Notes under the pieces: model-generated | The model's input: the letters and a program-made list of their open reading frames with translations, nothing else | Told to the model about the DNA's origin: nothing | Databases searched by the model: none | Source of the DNA: an uncultured bacterium | Lineage (GTDB): Bacteria; Cyanobacteriota; Vampirovibrionia; Gastranaerophilales; Gastranaerophilaceae | DNA length: 64,000 nt | Assembly: GCA_947428835.1 (NCBI GenBank) | Contig: CANENE010000005.1 | Span: 62,001 to 126,000, forward strand | Reading direction: 5' to 3' | Translations under genes and position numbers: made by a program | Shown here: positions 16,713-25,770 of the stretch, in pieces | Position numbering within the stretch: position 1 is the stretch's first letter | Layout: each line of letters opens with the position of its first letter

Positions 16713-16922
16713 CTAAACCCATTCGTCCAAGTTATTGCCTTCAACAAGCTTTTTAAGAGCGCGTCTGCTTTTTTGAAGATTGCCGCATGAAAGCGCCTGT
16801 TTGTAGAGCATATTAAGCTTAGAAGAAATATATAGTTCGGAATTATCCAAACATCCTCTTTTAGAAGAAAGATTTGGACCATTGCCTGCGATATTAAAAC
16901 TTATTCCGTTGATTCTTGCCAT
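16713..16922 (-). CDS. Small protein with N-terminal ISF motif, unknown function
   Basis: 69 residues beginning MARINGISFNIAGNG, the I-S-F-type N-terminus also seen on larger proteins here (23458, 59211). The remainder is basic and helical (LNMLYKQALSCGNLQKSRRALKKL). The start is supported by AAGGAA upstream of ATG. No family is recognised. Confidence 0.6.
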   Translation of the reverse strand: MARINGISFNIAGNGPNLSSKRGCLDNSELYISSKLNMLYKQALSCGNLQKSRRALKKLVEGNNLDEWV

Positions 16923-17072
16923 TTTTCCTTGCTATATTGCTTTTATATCAGCCGTTTCGGGCGCTTTAACATTATAACTAAAACCAAACAAAAGTCAAGT
17001 TGCTACTGCTTTGTTTGTTTTGTAAAAAATATTTACATTTGTACATAATTTATTTTGTATTAAAATAATCTT

Positions 17073-18764
17073 ATGCTGAAAGATTATTTTATTAAAATTA
17101 CAAAAGATGCGATTAATTGCGCACTAAACGACGGAAAACTCGGTGAAAACAAAGAAATTAATATTGATTTAACCTGCGAAACTCCTAAAAACAAAGATTT
17201 TGGAGATTTTGCAATTAATGTTTCATCACTTGCAAGGTATGCAAAAAAAGCGCCTAATGTGATATCTGAAACAGTCAAAGAATATATCAAAGAAGAAAAT
17301 TTTAAAGTAAACACAGTTGCAGGCTTTATTAATTTTAAGCTTGAAAAAGAATTCTTAAATGAAATTATAAAAGAAATTCTTCTAAAAAAACAAGATTATC
17401 TTAAAACCGATATCGGCAAAGGCAAAAAAGTTAATATAGAATATGTTAGCGCCAACCCCACAGGGCCTTTTCATATAGGTCATGGCCGCTGGGCTGCTTT
17501 GGGGTCAGCTTTAGCCAATATCATGAAATACTGCAACTATGAAGTTATTCAGGAATTTTATATTAATGATGCAGGCGGTCAAATTGAAAAACTCGCCAAA
17601 TCATTAGACATAAGAATTCACCAATTAAAAGGCGAAAACATTGAAATGCCTGATGGCTTGTACCCTGGAGACTATCTTATAGATTGTGCTAAAAGATACA
17701 TAGAAACAGGTTCTGATATGTCTTATGGTGACTTTGCAAAACAAGATATGCTAAGACAGCAAAAAGAACTTTTAAAAGAATTTAAAACTGATTTTGATGT
17801 GTTCTTTTCAGAACTTAGCCTATATGATGATAACGAAGTTGCCTCTTGTATGGAAGCTCTTAAAAAATCAGGCAAAATCTATAATCAAGATGGAGCAGTT
17901 TGGTTTAAAAGCTCTGATTATGGCGATGACCAAGATAGAGTGCTTGTTAAAACAGATGGCAAAAATACATATCTGACATCCGATATTGCTTATCATAAAA
18001 ATAAATTAGATAGAGGCTTTGACCTTCTGATTAATATTTGGGGCGCAGATCATCACGGCTATATTCCAAGAATGAAAGCTGCAATAGAAGCATTAGGCTA
18101 TGACCCGAATAAGCTTGAAGTTATATTAGGCCAGCTTGTAAATATTATTGAAGATGGCGAAAAACAGCGTATGGGAAAACGCAAAAAAATGGTCACTTTA
18201 AAAGATTTGGTTGATGAAGTCGGCGTTGATTCAACAAGATTTTGGATGATAATGCGCTCATCTGATACAACTATTGATTTTGATATTAATTTAGCAAAAG
18301 AAAAAAGCGATAAAAACCCTGTTTTTTATGTTCAATACGCCCACGCAAGAGCCTGCTCAATACTTAGAAAAGCTGTTGAAGAAAGGCTTGATATTGATAA
18401 TAAAACAAAGCTTGAACCATTTTTAAACTTTAATGAAATTGATGAATTTAATAAAACCCCCGATATTATGGCTTTGTTTGAAAATTTAAACGACGAACAA
18501 ATGGAAGCTGTTAAGTCATTAATTTTAAAACTCGAAGAAGGAAAAGCGCTTTTGTTTAATGCTGTTAAATATAGAGCCCCTTATATGGTTTGTAAGTATT
18601 TATCAGAACTTGCAACAGCATTTCATCATTTTTATAATTATACAAGAGTATTATCTGAAGATAAAAAAGACAGCTTGATGAAATTATCGCTTGTAAATTC
18701 CTTTAGAATTGTTATGGCGACAATGCTTGATTTAATCGGCGTTGATGCTGTTGAAAAAATGTAG
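17073..18764 (+). CDS. argS: Arginyl-tRNA synthetase
   Basis: 563 residues, the usual length. An N-terminal Arg-S additional domain (residues 1-95) precedes the class I signature HIGH in NPTGPFHIGHGRWAALG. The KMSK region reads KQRMGKRKKMVTLKDL. A C-terminal DALR anticodon-binding domain contains FYNYTRVLSED. It charges tRNA-Arg. A tRNA-Ile gene with its own promoter follows. Confidence 0.97.
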   Translation: MLKDYFIKITKDAINCALNDGKLGENKEINIDLTCETPKNKDFGDFAINVSSLARYAKKAPNVISETVKEYIKEENFKVNTVAGFINFKLEKEFLNEIIKEILLKKQDYLKTDIGKGKKVNIEYVSANPTGPFHIGHGRWAALGSALANIMKYCNYEVIQEFYINDAGGQIEKLAKSLDIRIHQLKGENIEMPDGLYPGDYLIDCAKRYIETGSDMSYGDFAKQDMLRQQKELLKEFKTDFDVFFSELSLYDDNEVASCMEALKKSGKIYNQDGAVWFKSSDYGDDQDRVLVKTDGKNTYLTSDIAYHKNKLDRGFDLLINIWGADHHGYIPRMKAAIEALGYDPNKLEVILGQLVNIIEDGEKQRMGKRKKMVTLKDLVDEVGVDSTRFWMIMRSSDTTIDFDINLAKEKSDKNPVFYVQYAHARACSILRKAVEERLDIDNKTKLEPFLNFNEIDEFNKTPDIMALFENLNDEQMEAVKSLILKLEEGKALLFNAVKYRAPYMVCKYLSELATAFHHFYNYTRVLSEDKKDSLMKLSLVNSFRIVMATMLDLIGVDAVEKM

Positions 18765-18793
18765 TTGACTTTGGATTTTGTTCTTGATAGTCT
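18765..18793 (+). promoter_or_regulatory. Promoter of tRNA-Ile(GAT)
   Basis: TTGACT at 18765-18770, a 17-base spacer and TAGTCT at 18788-18793, beginning just after the argS stop codon. Confidence 0.6.
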
Positions 18794-18820
18794 AGTTTAT
18801 GCAGAAATGCAATTGATTTC

Positions 18821-18897
18821 GGGCTATTAGCTCAGGTGGCTAGAGCGCACCCCTGATAAGGGTGAGGTCCTTGGTTCGAGTCCAAGATGGCCCACCA
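18821..18897 (+). tRNA. tRNA-Ile (anticodon GAT), CCA encoded
   Basis: A full cloverleaf: acceptor GGGCTAT / ATGGCCC with one G-U pair, D-arm AGCTCAGGTGG, anticodon arm CACCC-CTGATAA-GGGTG (anticodon GAT), T-arm CTTGG-TTCGAGT-CCAAG and encoded CCA at 18895-18897. Confidence 0.97.
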
Positions 18898-18898
18898 T

Positions 18899-18931
18899 AA
18901 AAGAGACTTTCAAAACGAAAGTCTCTTTTAT
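18899..18931 (+). terminator. Terminator after tRNA-Ile
   Basis: 13-bp perfect stem AAAAGAGACTTTC / GAAAGTCTCTTTT with a 5-base loop. Confidence 0.9.
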
Positions 18932-18955
18932 CATACAAAATGTTGCTTTTAGCCT

Positions 18956-19174
18956 CTATATTTGTTTCCAAGATGAGATACCAAAAATGACCAATTCGCT
19001 ATAATTCGCTATTAGTATGGCTTCAAAAATTCGAGTGTTAATTTTGTCAACCATAGAGCTGTTTAGAACTCCTTTTAATACTTTTGAACCGAAATTCATA
19101 AAATTGCTTTCTATTCGTATTTGTTCTTTTTTAGTTTTTGCTTTTTTCGCTTGTTGTTTTGCTTCAAGTTTCAT
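18956..19174 (-). CDS. Small basic protein, mobile-element-like, unknown function
   Basis: 72 residues starting MKLEAKQQAKKAKTKKEQ, a strongly basic helix, followed by a Phe/Ile-rich helical part. The ATG overlaps the stop codon of the 32-codon gene upstream as TGATG, so the two look translationally coupled. No family is recognised. The position directly after a tRNA and the small size suggest phage or ICE cargo, but no integrase is present. Confidence 0.45.
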   Translation of the reverse strand: MKLEAKQQAKKAKTKKEQIRIESNFMNFGSKVLKGVLNSSMVDKINTRIFEAILIANYSELVIFGISSWKQI

Positions 19175-19272
19175 CAAACAAGAAACAAATCTAAAATTAA
19201 ATGCTCTTGTTCCTCTTTTGAATATTCTTTCCCGTCAAAACTGTAAGTAAAGTTTGGTTTTTTGTTTGTCAT
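19174..19272 (-). CDS. Very small ORF (32 codons) coupled to the next
   Basis: Starts MTNKKPNFTYSFDGKEYSKE and ends ...ILDLFLV, with AAGGAAAA upstream of ATG and a TGATG stop/start overlap with the following gene. The coupled arrangement and Glu/Lys-rich composition make real translation plausible. The function is unknown. Confidence 0.4.
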   Translation of the reverse strand: MTNKKPNFTYSFDGKEYSKEEQEHLILDLFLV

Positions 19273-19323
19273 AAAATAATTTTTCCTTTCTTGTTTTATA
19301 ATTTTAATTGGAAGTTATTATAT

Positions 19324-20111
19324 ATGCCAAACTACAAACATTACCGAGAATCAATTTCAAAGAACTCATTTCAATGAAAGATAGAGTAAGAGACTTTGTT
19401 CTACATTGTCCTGAGGATGGAAGATACAAAGAGATTATTTTAAGAAACGTTTTATCAAGACATCTACCCAAAACTGTTTCAATTGGTACAGGCTTTGTAA
19501 TGTGCGATAATCATAAAGCTACTTCTCAAATCGATATCATTATTTATGATAATAGAATTCCTCCTTTATTTCAGATAGATGATTTTGTAATTGTAGTTAA
19601 AGAAAGTGTTGTTGGCATTATTGAAGTCAAAACAACTATACGTAAAAATGAATTTAAGGAAATAAACAAAAAAGCACATGAAAACGGAAAATTAATTGTT
19701 GGTAATAATTTAAAATTACTCTTTAATGGAATATTTGGTTATGAAACAGATTTAAAAACAACAAATGATATACTTCCTAAACCTATTGCAGATTCCTTAA
19801 CAGAATATCATGGTCAAGTAAGGCATATTTGTTTTGGCAAGGATATTTTTATGAGATATTGGCACAATGATCCACAACGCAGTTTTACCCAGAGGGAACA
19901 TTGCGGATTTTATAGAGTTGACAATTTAGCATTTAGTTATTTTATTTCAAATTTATTAGAATCTGTACTCATTAACATCAATCAAAATGGTTGTTATGTT
20001 TATAATTGTGTTCAACATACTGATGTTTTTTACGAATATTTATATCCTCTAGTTGAAAATGGAGAAAAAGAAGGTTACTCAATAGATAATTGGCAATTAA
20101 TATTGGATTAA
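19324..20111 (+). CDS. DUF6602-like nuclease-fold protein with frameshifted 5' end
   Basis: The main frame encodes about 246 residues from MKDRVRDFVLHC onward. It contains a PD-(D/E)xK-like core: TSQIDIIIYDN (Asp) followed by VVGIIEVKTTI (Glu-x-Lys). This resembles DUF6602 proteins of defence and mobile islands. The family N-terminus lies in another frame: ATG at 19324 (GGAAG upstream) reads MPNYKHYRESISK and then hits TGA at 19375. One base missing near 19359-19362 would rejoin the frames. It may be inactive, or start at the ATG at 19374, which lacks a ribosome site. Confidence 0.6.
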
Positions 20112-20234
20112 GCCGCTTTTTTATTTATTAAATCAATCATATAGACAATTTGTGCCATTTCTTCTGATTTCAATTTTATTACAAATTGTTTCAATAAAAG
20201 TTCGGGTTTCGCCTCTTGCACTCCAAACTTAATA

Positions 20235-20270
20235 AAAGACCGCAAATATATTATAAACGCGGTCTTTTTT
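20235..20270 (+). terminator. Terminator downstream of the DUF6602-like gene
   Basis: 9-bp stem AAAGACCGC / GCGGTCTTT with a 15-base loop and a T run. It could also act on minus-strand transcripts. Confidence 0.75.
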
Positions 20271-20355
20271 AATATAAAAATACAGAAGTTATTTGCTATA
20301 AGAATAACGATAATACAGATGATATGATATAATACAAGCACTTCCGGGGGATATT

Positions 20356-20777
20356 ATAACTTATATAATACGAATTTTATTCATATTAATAACTTTTTTA
20401 ACAGGAGTAGCTTCAATAATAGCAGAAGAATTAGTTCAAAATAACAACAACGGAATGATTGTAAGGATATCTGAAATTGAAGTATATCCAAAATATTTAG
20501 ATGAATATTTAGAATATGCCAAAGAAGTTGCTAAAATATCTATAGAAAAAGAAAAAGATGTAGTTTCAATTATCCTATGGTAACAATTGAAGATAATACA
20601 CAAATACGAATTTTAGAAATATACAAAAACCAAGATGCCTACAGCAAACATATTTCATCTGAGCACTTTAAAAAATACAAAGAATCAACATTGCATATGG
20701 TAAAAAATCTTAAATTGACCGATACCTATCAGCTATGTCGCGAAAATTTTAATAAGATATTTAAAAAGTCAAAATAA
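20356..20777 (+). pseudogene. Exported YgiN-like antibiotic biosynthesis monooxygenase, start lost and frameshifted
   Basis: A signal-peptide-like segment (IIRILFILITFLTGVASIIAEE) leads into an ABM domain: MIVRISEIEVYPKYLDEYLEYAKEV, which stops at TAA 20581. The matching second half is in another frame from 20577, PMVTIEDNTQIRILEIYKNQ...HFKKYKEST. One missing T in TCAATTATCC near 20572 would restore V-S-I-Y-P-M. No ATG/GTG/TTG precedes the signal region; the codon after the GGGGG site reads ATA where ATG is expected. A -10 box (TATAAT) lies just upstream. Confidence 0.72.
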
Positions 20778-20871
20778 GATAATATATTTTTGTGTACCTG
20801 TATAAAAATTATCTTTAAAAATAACTCAATGGTTAATAGCCTGACACCAAAGACTTGTGTATGTTTTTCTT

Positions 20872-21741
20872 ATGAAAATCATAGTACAGGCAATTTCTAT
20901 ATTATTTTTAATATTTTTTATATTGGGATTATTTTTCTTAATCAAACACATTGTCCACATTACAAAACAAACACACATTAAGGCAGAATTTACCGAACTT
21001 GCGCCATTTTCCAAGAAAATGCCCGTTTATTTTAAAGGATTTAAAATCGGAAAAATCACAAAGATTGTCCCGAAAGATGATTTCACAACAACTTTAATGC
21101 ATGTGACTTTGTTTCCCGAAGAAATCAGCTTTCCCCAAAATATTTATCTGCAAGTTAGAAGCTATAAAAAGAACCTGACATATGCGGAAATCATGCTTCC
21201 GGACGAACCTTCCGTCAAAAAATTAAAAGATGGAAACATAATCAAGGGAAAGACAAACATGTCTTTCGATTCAATCATAGAGCGTCAAAGCGAAAACGGC
21301 TCTTTTGACCTTATCATTACAACAGTTGGAGAAATTGCAGTAAATGTCAATAAGACAGTTCAAGAGCTTGAAGGGCTTTTAAAAGATGTTCGCACAACAT
21401 TTAAAAACAATGAAAATTATATTTCAATTTCAACAAGAAACCTATCAACTGCAACAAGCCACCTGAATAGAACCACATTAAACATAAGCAGCACAGTCGA
21501 CCAAAAAAGCTTAGATAGAACAATGAAAAATGTTGAAGACACATCCAAAAATTTAAAAAGCATTACAAAAAGCGTCGATTGCGCAACAAGAAACCTAAGT
21601 GAAACCATGGAACACATTAATGAAATTACCGCAAACGTAAGCGGCATTACAGAAAGCATTGATTGCACAATGAAAGATAGATTTGGAGGTTTTCGCCTGT
21701 TTTTTGGAAAACCTTCCAAAAAATGCAAATGCAAAAATTAA
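20872..21741 (+). CDS. MlaD/MCE-domain protein
   Basis: About 289 residues. One N-terminal membrane helix (residues 3-25) is followed by an MCE domain (about 35-130: FTELAPFSKKMPVYFKGFKIGKITKIV). The long C-terminal region of Ser/Thr/Asn-rich heptad-like repeats (TRNLSTATSHLNRT, CATRNLSETMEHINE) is probably a helical or coiled tube region. MlaD proteins carry lipids between membranes with an ABC transporter; no mlaE/mlaF is adjacent. ATG at 20872 is chosen over a GTG at 20857. A second MCE protein is at 63324. Confidence 0.8.
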   Translation: MKIIVQAISILFLIFFILGLFFLIKHIVHITKQTHIKAEFTELAPFSKKMPVYFKGFKIGKITKIVPKDDFTTTLMHVTLFPEEISFPQNIYLQVRSYKKNLTYAEIMLPDEPSVKKLKDGNIIKGKTNMSFDSIIERQSENGSFDLIITTVGEIAVNVNKTVQELEGLLKDVRTTFKNNENYISISTRNLSTATSHLNRTTLNISSTVDQKSLDRTMKNVEDTSKNLKSITKSVDCATRNLSETMEHINEITANVSGITESIDCTMKDRFGGFRLFFGKPSKKCKCKN

Positions 21742-21774
21742 TACAATTATAATTTAATACAAATTGCAGATTAA

Positions 21775-22002
21775 TTACTTTTGAAGCATTTTGGCATATG
21801 ATGTGCCATCTAAAATAGAAATGTGTTTTGCAGGCTTATATAAACCTTTTGTTTCTAAAACCACCAAATCATCAACAGTTTTTCCAACACATTTTAGGGC
21901 ATCTTCCATGCTATTTATTGCTTTGGTGTTAGATATCTGCCTTAAAGATGCAGCTTTTTTAAACACACTTGGATTACTAAACACACCTATTTTGCTAATC
22001 AT
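21775..22002 (-). CDS. Small hypothetical protein
   Basis: 75 residues, no family recognised. The N-terminal MISKIGVFSNPSVFKKAASL is loosely like the Phe-containing N-termini of other lineage proteins here. AAGGAATAAAATT precedes ATG. There is no membrane segment. Confidence 0.5.
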   Translation of the reverse strand: MISKIGVFSNPSVFKKAASLRQISNTKAINSMEDALKCVGKTVDDLVVLETKGLYKPAKHISILDGTSYAKMLQK

Positions 22003-22104
22003 AATTTTATTCCTTTTTGTTATATTCTTTTATAAAACCGCAAACGAAAAATAATTGCCTAAAAAAGTAATTTTTTATTTTATAATACTTACATAGGTTT
22101 AAAA

Positions 22105-22764
22105 ATGGACACAAATTTAATCACAATAATTGAATCAATCGGAATAATTGCCTTTGCAATAACAGGGGCAATTGTTGCAATTAAAAAAGGTTTTGATATT
22201 TTTGGAATAATAGTCCTGGGGGTAATTACGGCAGTTGGCGGTGGTGCTATTAGAGACATTATACTTGGGATTGAGCCTCCTTTTATGTTTCAAAACCCGA
22301 TTTATGTAATTCTTGCTTTTATTACTTCCTGCTTGTCATTTCTTTGTGTTAGAGTCTTGCATTTCAAATTTAAAAAGAAAAGACGCTTTTTTTCAGATAC
22401 CATTAACTTCTTTGATGCAATAGGACTTGGGATTTTTGCAGTAACAGGAGCAAATACAGCAATTGCTAAAGGATATGGGGATATGGCATTTTTGTGTATT
22501 TTTGTAGGTGTAATATCTGCAATAGGTGGTGGAATGCTAAGAGATATTTTAGCTAAAAAAATACCTTTTGTTTTATACAAGGATATCTATGCAATTGCAG
22601 CTATAATTGGCGCTTCTATGTTTTATTATATGCAAAAATCAGGTTTAAACGGGATGCTTTGCGTATTTGCACCAATTATAACAACGATTTCAATACGTGT
22701 TCTTGCCCCTATTTATAGCCTGCATCTGCCTAAAGTTGTAAATTTTGAAATTAAAGATGAATAA
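22105..22764 (+). CDS. Trimeric intracellular cation (TRIC) channel family protein
   Basis: 219 residues with about seven membrane segments and an internal duplication. The repeated glycine motif appears as AVGGGAIRDIILG (first half) and AIGGGMLRDILAKK (second half). This is the UPF0126/YicG/TRIC family; prokaryotic members conduct K+ and other monovalent cations. It is a single gene, convergent with the YjbR-like gene. Confidence 0.92.
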   Translation: MDTNLITIIESIGIIAFAITGAIVAIKKGFDIFGIIVLGVITAVGGGAIRDIILGIEPPFMFQNPIYVILAFITSCLSFLCVRVLHFKFKKKRRFFSDTINFFDAIGLGIFAVTGANTAIAKGYGDMAFLCIFVGVISAIGGGMLRDILAKKIPFVLYKDIYAIAAIIGASMFYYMQKSGLNGMLCVFAPIITTISIRVLAPIYSLHLPKVVNFEIKDE

Positions 22765-22772
22765 ACCGACTT

Positions 22773-23438
22773 TTATTTTTTATCTGCCAAAATATAACTT
22801 TCATCAATTCTTTTGCAAATTTCATTAATTGTCATAGAATTATCTAAAATTATACTTATCCAATGCTTTTTGTTCATATGGTATCCGGGATAAATATTAT
22901 TTTTTTGAATAAGCAAAGGCAATTTGTCAGCTTTAGCTCTGATATCGATAATTTCTGCTTTTTCTTTGCTTTTTATTCCAAGTTTTTCTTTTGAAACTGT
23001 CAAAATTATTAAATACCATTTTTTATTGTCTTTTCTTCTTGCAATTGCGTTGCCTTTAAATTTATCCCAAAGAAATTCAAGATCACTATTATATTTTTCT
23101 TTAATATAGTTTATGATTTCAAACGCTTGTTTTGTTTTGAAGACATCACTTTCAAAGCATTCTTCTTCTATCTTTTTAAGAATATCATTATACTGCTTTT
23201 TTATTTTTCCAACAAAATCGCCCGTTGCATCAGTCAGATGCAAAATATAAATGTCATCTGTTTGTGTTTCTTTTAGTTTTGTTTCAACGATATTTGGCGC
23301 TTTTATTTTGATATTCAGACAAAAATCGCCATCCATGATATCATAGTTTTTACTATAAATATCGCCATCTTTTGTAAATCCAAAAGCAAGAAGCTTTTTT
23401 GTATTTATTTTTTTGTTTTGAAAAATATTATTCATCAC
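22773..23438 (-). CDS. MmcQ/YjbR family protein with extra N-terminal domain
   Basis: 221 residues. The C-terminal half (about 105-215) matches MmcQ/YjbR: LEFLWDKFKGNAIARRKDNKKWYLIILTV, DIRAKADKLPLLI and YPGYHMNKKHWISIIL. The N-terminal 100 residues are a separate alpha/beta domain found in some members. The fold is CyaY-like and the function unproven. Confidence 0.82.
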   Translation of the reverse strand: MMNNIFQNKKINTKKLLAFGFTKDGDIYSKNYDIMDGDFCLNIKIKAPNIVETKLKETQTDDIYILHLTDATGDFVGKIKKQYNDILKKIEEECFESDVFKTKQAFEIINYIKEKYNSDLEFLWDKFKGNAIARRKDNKKWYLIILTVSKEKLGIKSKEKAEIIDIRAKADKLPLLIQKNNIYPGYHMNKKHWISIILDNSMTINEICKRIDESYILADKK

Positions 23439-23457
23439 ATATCAGATTTTACAACTT

Positions 23458-25548
23458 TTATGCAGAAAAATCTAATCTTCTGATTTCATCCAAGCTCATA
23501 TCATCAATTTTTAAATTAGCATATTTAGAATTATCAGCCTGCTCTTTTGATACAAAACCTGGCTTTTTCAAATATAGCGCATATTTTAACAGTGTTTCAT
23601 AAAGTTTTGGATTTTTATTTATTTCGCCTGTTTGCGCTGCTTTATAATACAAGGCTTCTGCTGCATTATAACCAACACCTGCCTGTAGCGCACGATGGTA
23701 GTTTTCAATATAGCTTCTTTCAAATCTGTCTTTATAGCTTTTTTCGGCTTCATAACCAAAATCTGTTTTATAATCTGTTCTCGACCTTCTTCCTAGAACA
23801 TCGTGAATCTCAAAACCTTGATTTGGAGCCATTGCAACTTCGGCAAATCTTCCTCTTGTAAGCTTTTGAGCGTGTTCTAAAGAATCCGTATCTGATTTGA
23901 ATTCTCTCCAATCTTCAGCTCCGAGCTTGTTAAATACTCTTTGAAGAGCTCCTGCTTGTTTGCTTGAGATATTTTTATCATCAGCACATCTTAATATACC
24001 TTTTCCATCGTGATTATTTGGAATAAATAGTATTTTATCAGGTTTAATTCCAACCGTTTCTGTTAAGAACTTCCAATTTGCCCAGCCATTGCCATCTGCG
24101 TGCTCATTTTCGCTTGATAGAATAACAAGACCTTGAAGATGATTATTAATTATATCTTTCATCTGCCATAGGTTGAAATCATTTCCATCGGCATCACATT
24201 CATATAAAATTGTTTGGTTGCTAAAATCGCTGCCTTTTGCTTCTTTTGCAACTTTGGCTATAAAATCTGTTATAGCGGTTGTTCCATTATGCCAAGGAGT
24301 AATTTTTTCACCTCTGTTGAAATCAAATTTAGGCCTCATATACTGCCAGCCAACATCCACTCTGATACCATCGAACATATCAAGAGCCATTAAAATTTCA
24401 TTTCTCAAGAATTGATGCGCGGGACTGCTTTGGCTTCTATCATTGACCAAATCATAGAAATTTGCCGCAGGCTTACCCCAGCCGACTTCCGCTGTTGTTC
24501 CTTCCTGATTTTTCAATAAAGCATCCGGCCAACAATTTTCTTCAATCCAGGAACGTCCGATTGGAAGGTCAATATAAGCTTTTTGACCATTTTTATGGAT
24601 TTCATCAACCGCCTGTTGAATTGTTTTTCTTGCTAAAAACTGTTTAAATTTATAAAAATCTATTTCATATTGATGTGCTTTTTTACAATCTTCAAATGTT
24701 TTGTATTTTGAATAATTGCAATTTATCTGATTTTCAAAATTTTGACAATCAAGATAATTTCCTGCTTTTTCTGCTTGTTTAAGCCTGCCTTCAAGTTCTA
24801 AGTATCTATGGTAATCATTATCATTCCAGCCGACAAAAACATCGGTTCTTCCTGTTCCCCAATCCTTAAGCCAAGGAAAAAGCGCACATCTTGTAAGTAT
24901 TTCATCATAATTAACAGGTTCTTTTTGGGTTTTAAATTTTTCAAAATCCCTTCTTAATATTTTTAATTCCATTGGGGCATTTTGTTTATGTATAAATTCG
25001 TAATATGCCCTTCTGAGTATTGTGTTTGTCTGTTCGTAGTCTTCTTGGTTTTTGTAGCCTAGAGAAGTTTCAAAATCTACTCTTGTTTCATCGTTTCTGT
25101 ATTTCTTATGATCACTTACCATATCATCAACAACTTGTCTTGGAATAAGATTTCCAAATTCTTTTGTTGCAAGTTTTGCGATATTTATATGGTCTTCTCC
25201 TATTGCAAAGACAGATCTGTCATAGGCACTTGCTTTGTGTTCATCATTATAGGTTTGTTTGTCTGTTAGCTGTCCTATTGGCATAAACTTAATGGCGTTT
25301 GTTGCATTATAGGTTTTAGAATGGCTATAATATTCAATAGCTTCAGGTGAATTTGCCTTACCGATGCCAATATCATCTCTTTCTTTAGACGGAAAAGCAG
25401 GAAGATAAACTTCTTCCATTCTTAAGCCATATTTTGTTCCTTGAAGTTCTAAAACTTTATCAATAATATTTCTATAACCGGACTCTTGCTGAGCGGAATA
25501 AGCTGATTTAAAACTTATATTATTGTTTCCTATTGAATTTATTCTCAA
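23458..25548 (-). CDS. GH77-like 4-alpha-glucanotransferase, divergent
   Basis: 696 residues. It starts MRINSIGNNNISFKSAYS, a lineage-type N-terminal motif. GH77-like blocks are YKFKQFLARKTIQQAVDE...AYIDLPIGRSW (300-335), GIRVDVGWQYMRP (candidate nucleophile Asp398), TILYECDADGND (candidate acid/base Glu450) and FIPNNHDGKG (about 512, third acidic residue). A 55-residue helical insert lies near 245-300. It likely acts on alpha-1,4-glucans. The GH57 branching enzyme at 52628 fits the same glycogen metabolism. Confidence 0.72.
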   Translation of the reverse strand: MRINSIGNNNISFKSAYSAQQESGYRNIIDKVLELQGTKYGLRMEEVYLPAFPSKERDDIGIGKANSPEAIEYYSHSKTYNATNAIKFMPIGQLTDKQTYNDEHKASAYDRSVFAIGEDHINIAKLATKEFGNLIPRQVVDDMVSDHKKYRNDETRVDFETSLGYKNQEDYEQTNTILRRAYYEFIHKQNAPMELKILRRDFEKFKTQKEPVNYDEILTRCALFPWLKDWGTGRTDVFVGWNDNDYHRYLELEGRLKQAEKAGNYLDCQNFENQINCNYSKYKTFEDCKKAHQYEIDFYKFKQFLARKTIQQAVDEIHKNGQKAYIDLPIGRSWIEENCWPDALLKNQEGTTAEVGWGKPAANFYDLVNDRSQSSPAHQFLRNEILMALDMFDGIRVDVGWQYMRPKFDFNRGEKITPWHNGTTAITDFIAKVAKEAKGSDFSNQTILYECDADGNDFNLWQMKDIINNHLQGLVILSSENEHADGNGWANWKFLTETVGIKPDKILFIPNNHDGKGILRCADDKNISSKQAGALQRVFNKLGAEDWREFKSDTDSLEHAQKLTRGRFAEVAMAPNQGFEIHDVLGRRSRTDYKTDFGYEAEKSYKDRFERSYIENYHRALQAGVGYNAAEALYYKAAQTGEINKNPKLYETLLKYALYLKKPGFVSKEQADNSKYANLKIDDMSLDEIRRLDFSA

Positions 25549-25770
25549 TTAACACCTCTAACTTTTACAACACATTATATATTATTAAAACACAAAAAAG
25601 TTTCTCTTTGCCAGTATTTAAAATTGCTTAATATAAGCTTATATAATGGTTTTGAAAAATACAAGATGCAAATAGATAAGGCATGGGTTAATTATGTTTT
25701 TATGAAAGATTTTTTGAGACGGTACAATAAAATAAATAAGGTGATAGGAAATATTGAAAAGGAAAAAATA

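Noticed and set aside
20108-20215. Minus-strand coding remnant (QEAKPELLLKQFV...)
   Set aside because: The peptide looks protein-like and could start at a GTG, but no ribosome site, family or continuation is evident, and it lies directly behind the DUF6602-like gene.
18821-20777. tRNA-Ile as the attachment site of an integrated element
   Set aside because: The accessory genes start right after the tRNA, but no second copy of the tRNA 3' end and no integrase gene was found in the window.
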